This document shows, piece by piece, positions 40,333 to 41,167 of a stretch of 41,167 nucleotides of DNA (positions are counted from its first letter, which is position 1; every line of letters begins with the position of its first letter). The position numbers and the translations under genes were made by a program. The notes below the pieces were generated by a model. The model did not search any database, was not told where the DNA came from, and saw nothing but the letters and a program-made list of their open reading frames with translations. Origin of the DNA: Candidatus Kuenenia stuttgartensis (GTDB lineage: Bacteria; Planctomycetota; Planctomycetia; Planctomycetales; Planctomycetaceae); the NCBI GenBank assembly GCA_945904015.1, contig CAMDPK010000054.1, positions 1 through 41,167 on the forward strand, given 5' to 3'.

Positions 40333-41167
40333 GTGCGGCTCCTCCCACGGCAGCGACCGCGGAGGCCGGTTGAACGGAATTGCTCGGCTCGGCCGGACGA
40401 GCGAACGACAGAAATGCCTCTTCCAAATCCGTCTGCAATTCGCGGAATTGCGTGACGCGGATCCCGCTGCGCACCAAATCTGCCAAGAGATCGCCCAATT
40501 GCGCTTCGGGCAGCGCGGTGCGAAATCGGATCGCCGATTCCTCGGGCGACGGAATCAACTCCGCGTCGGCTTCAATCGCTCGGCGAATGATTTCCGACGC
40601 CGCGGCGATCTGGTCGGCCGCGATCAATTGGGCCTCGACCATCCGCCGTTGAGTCACCATGCGGCCGATCTCCTCGATCGTGCCGAACGCCCGCAGTTTG
40701 CCGTGTGTCAAAATCGCGATGTGATCGCAGATGCGAGATAGCTCCGACAAAATGTGACTCGTGACCATCAACGTCTTGCCGAGTTTCGCCAGTCGGATCA
40801 ACAAATCACGCATCTCGATGCGGGCCTGCGGATCAAGCCCATTCGCCGGCTCGTCAAGAATCAAGACCTGCGGATCGTGCAGCAACGTCCGAGCGACTCC
40901 GACGCGCTGCTGCATTCCGTGACTCAAACTTTCCACGAACCGGTCACGCATGTACGTCGTGCCGGTCGTCTCCATCACCTCGTCGATCCGAGCGATCCTT
41001 TTCCGACGAGGAATTCCGAACGCGGCCCCGAAGAAATCGAGATACTCGCGGACCCGCATGTTGTCGTACGAACCGAATCGGTCGGGCATGTAGCCCACCA
41101 GATGTTTGATGCGCCGCGCATCGGCGACGCAGTCGGCATCGCCGATCCGAGCCGTGCCGCTCGTGGG
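40325..41167 (-). CDS. ABC transporter ATPase (5' end outside window)
   Basis: 281 codons including the stop are in the window; the N-terminus with Walker A lies beyond 41167. Visible: the Q-loop side HLVGYMPDRFGSYDNMRVREYLDFF, signature LSHGMQQRVGVARTLLHDPQ (LSHGM in place of LSGGQ), Walker B VLILDEPANGLDP, and H-loop VTSH. A C-terminal regulatory domain of about 100 residues (AQLIAADQI to LEEAFLSF) follows, as in ABC-2 exporters. Powers the permease encoded directly downstream. Confidence 0.93.
   Translation of the reverse strand, partial: PTSGTARIGDADCVADARRIKHLVGYMPDRFGSYDNMRVREYLDFFGAAFGIPRRKRIARIDEVMETTGTTYMRDRFVESLSHGMQQRVGVARTLLHDPQVLILDEPANGLDPQARIEMRDLLIRLAKLGKTLMVTSHILSELSRICDHIAILTHGKLRAFGTIEEIGRMVTQRRMVEAQLIAADQIAAASEIIRRAIEADAELIPSPEESAIRFRTALPEAQLGDLLADLVRSGIRVTQFRELQTDLEEAFLSFARPAEPSNSVQPASAVAAVGGAAHG

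Noticed and set aside
39256..40455. Plus-strand open frame of 399 codons rich in Gln, Arg and His
   Set aside because: Antisense shadow of the ABC permease and ATPase genes; composition reflects the opposite strand and no domain is visible.

Overview
The window is planctomycete (Planctomycetota) chromosome. The minus-strand block at 1-9529 is a typical planctomycete secreted cassette: a DUF1501 Tat-exported protein, a PPC-domain protein, a DUF1549/DUF1553 protein with Ig-like and cytochrome-like motifs, and a Planctomycete-type cytochrome c/WD40 protein. An alkyltransferase-like (MGMT-fold) gene sits among them. No phage, CRISPR array, rRNA or recognisable transposase gene was seen.

Layout. 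(1) 1-9529, minus: the cassette above. (2) 9966-17868, plus: a tightly packed run of pabA/trpG-type glutamine amidotransferase, three divergent complex-I antiporter-like membrane proteins resembling NuoL, NuoM and NuoN, an NPCBM-domain exported protein and a GNAT acetyltransferase, closed by a hairpin terminator near 17885. (3) 17942-22134: a secreted SGYSSFG-repeat protein (minus), then plus-strand DUF502 membrane protein, LysM lipoprotein, HIT hydrolase and PIN-TRAM membrane protein. (4) 22170-25175, minus: an anchored protein of unknown function and a polytopic GT-C-like protein. (5) tRNA-Arg(TCT) at 25432, then minus-strand RodA/FtsW (with an unusual zinc-ribbon insert), a Gfo/Idh/MocA oxidoreductase and RNase D. 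(6) 30001-32101: a metallo-beta-lactamase-fold protein (plus) and two small minus-strand proteins. (7) 32188-34216, minus: a more A/T-rich two-gene module (zinc-ribbon/winged-helix protein plus membrane-anchored coiled-coil GIY-YIG protein) abutting a SASA-type esterase whose 3' end runs into it. (8) 36016-41167: a proline-rich lipoprotein (plus), a HEAT-repeat protein and an ABC-2 permease with its ATPase (minus, cut by the window end).

The most striking signal is a population of short palindromic elements. Many are hairpins of about 24 nt with GTAG at the 5' foot, often in head-to-head pairs, with conserved loops and covarying stems. This is the architecture of REP elements mobilised by Y1 (RAYT/TnpA-REP) transposases. 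In five genes the stop codon TAG is the TAG of such a GTAG. Other palindrome families lie in frame inside coding sequences: two in the NuoM-like gene, one in the NuoN-like gene and two in the NPCBM gene. There they add extra peptide segments.

The NuoL/M/N-like trio lacks most of the charged residues that drive proton pumping in true complex I. Together with the in-frame palindromes, this suggests either decaying paralogues or a membrane complex with a different role. Alignments to reference families were made from memory and are marked as such.
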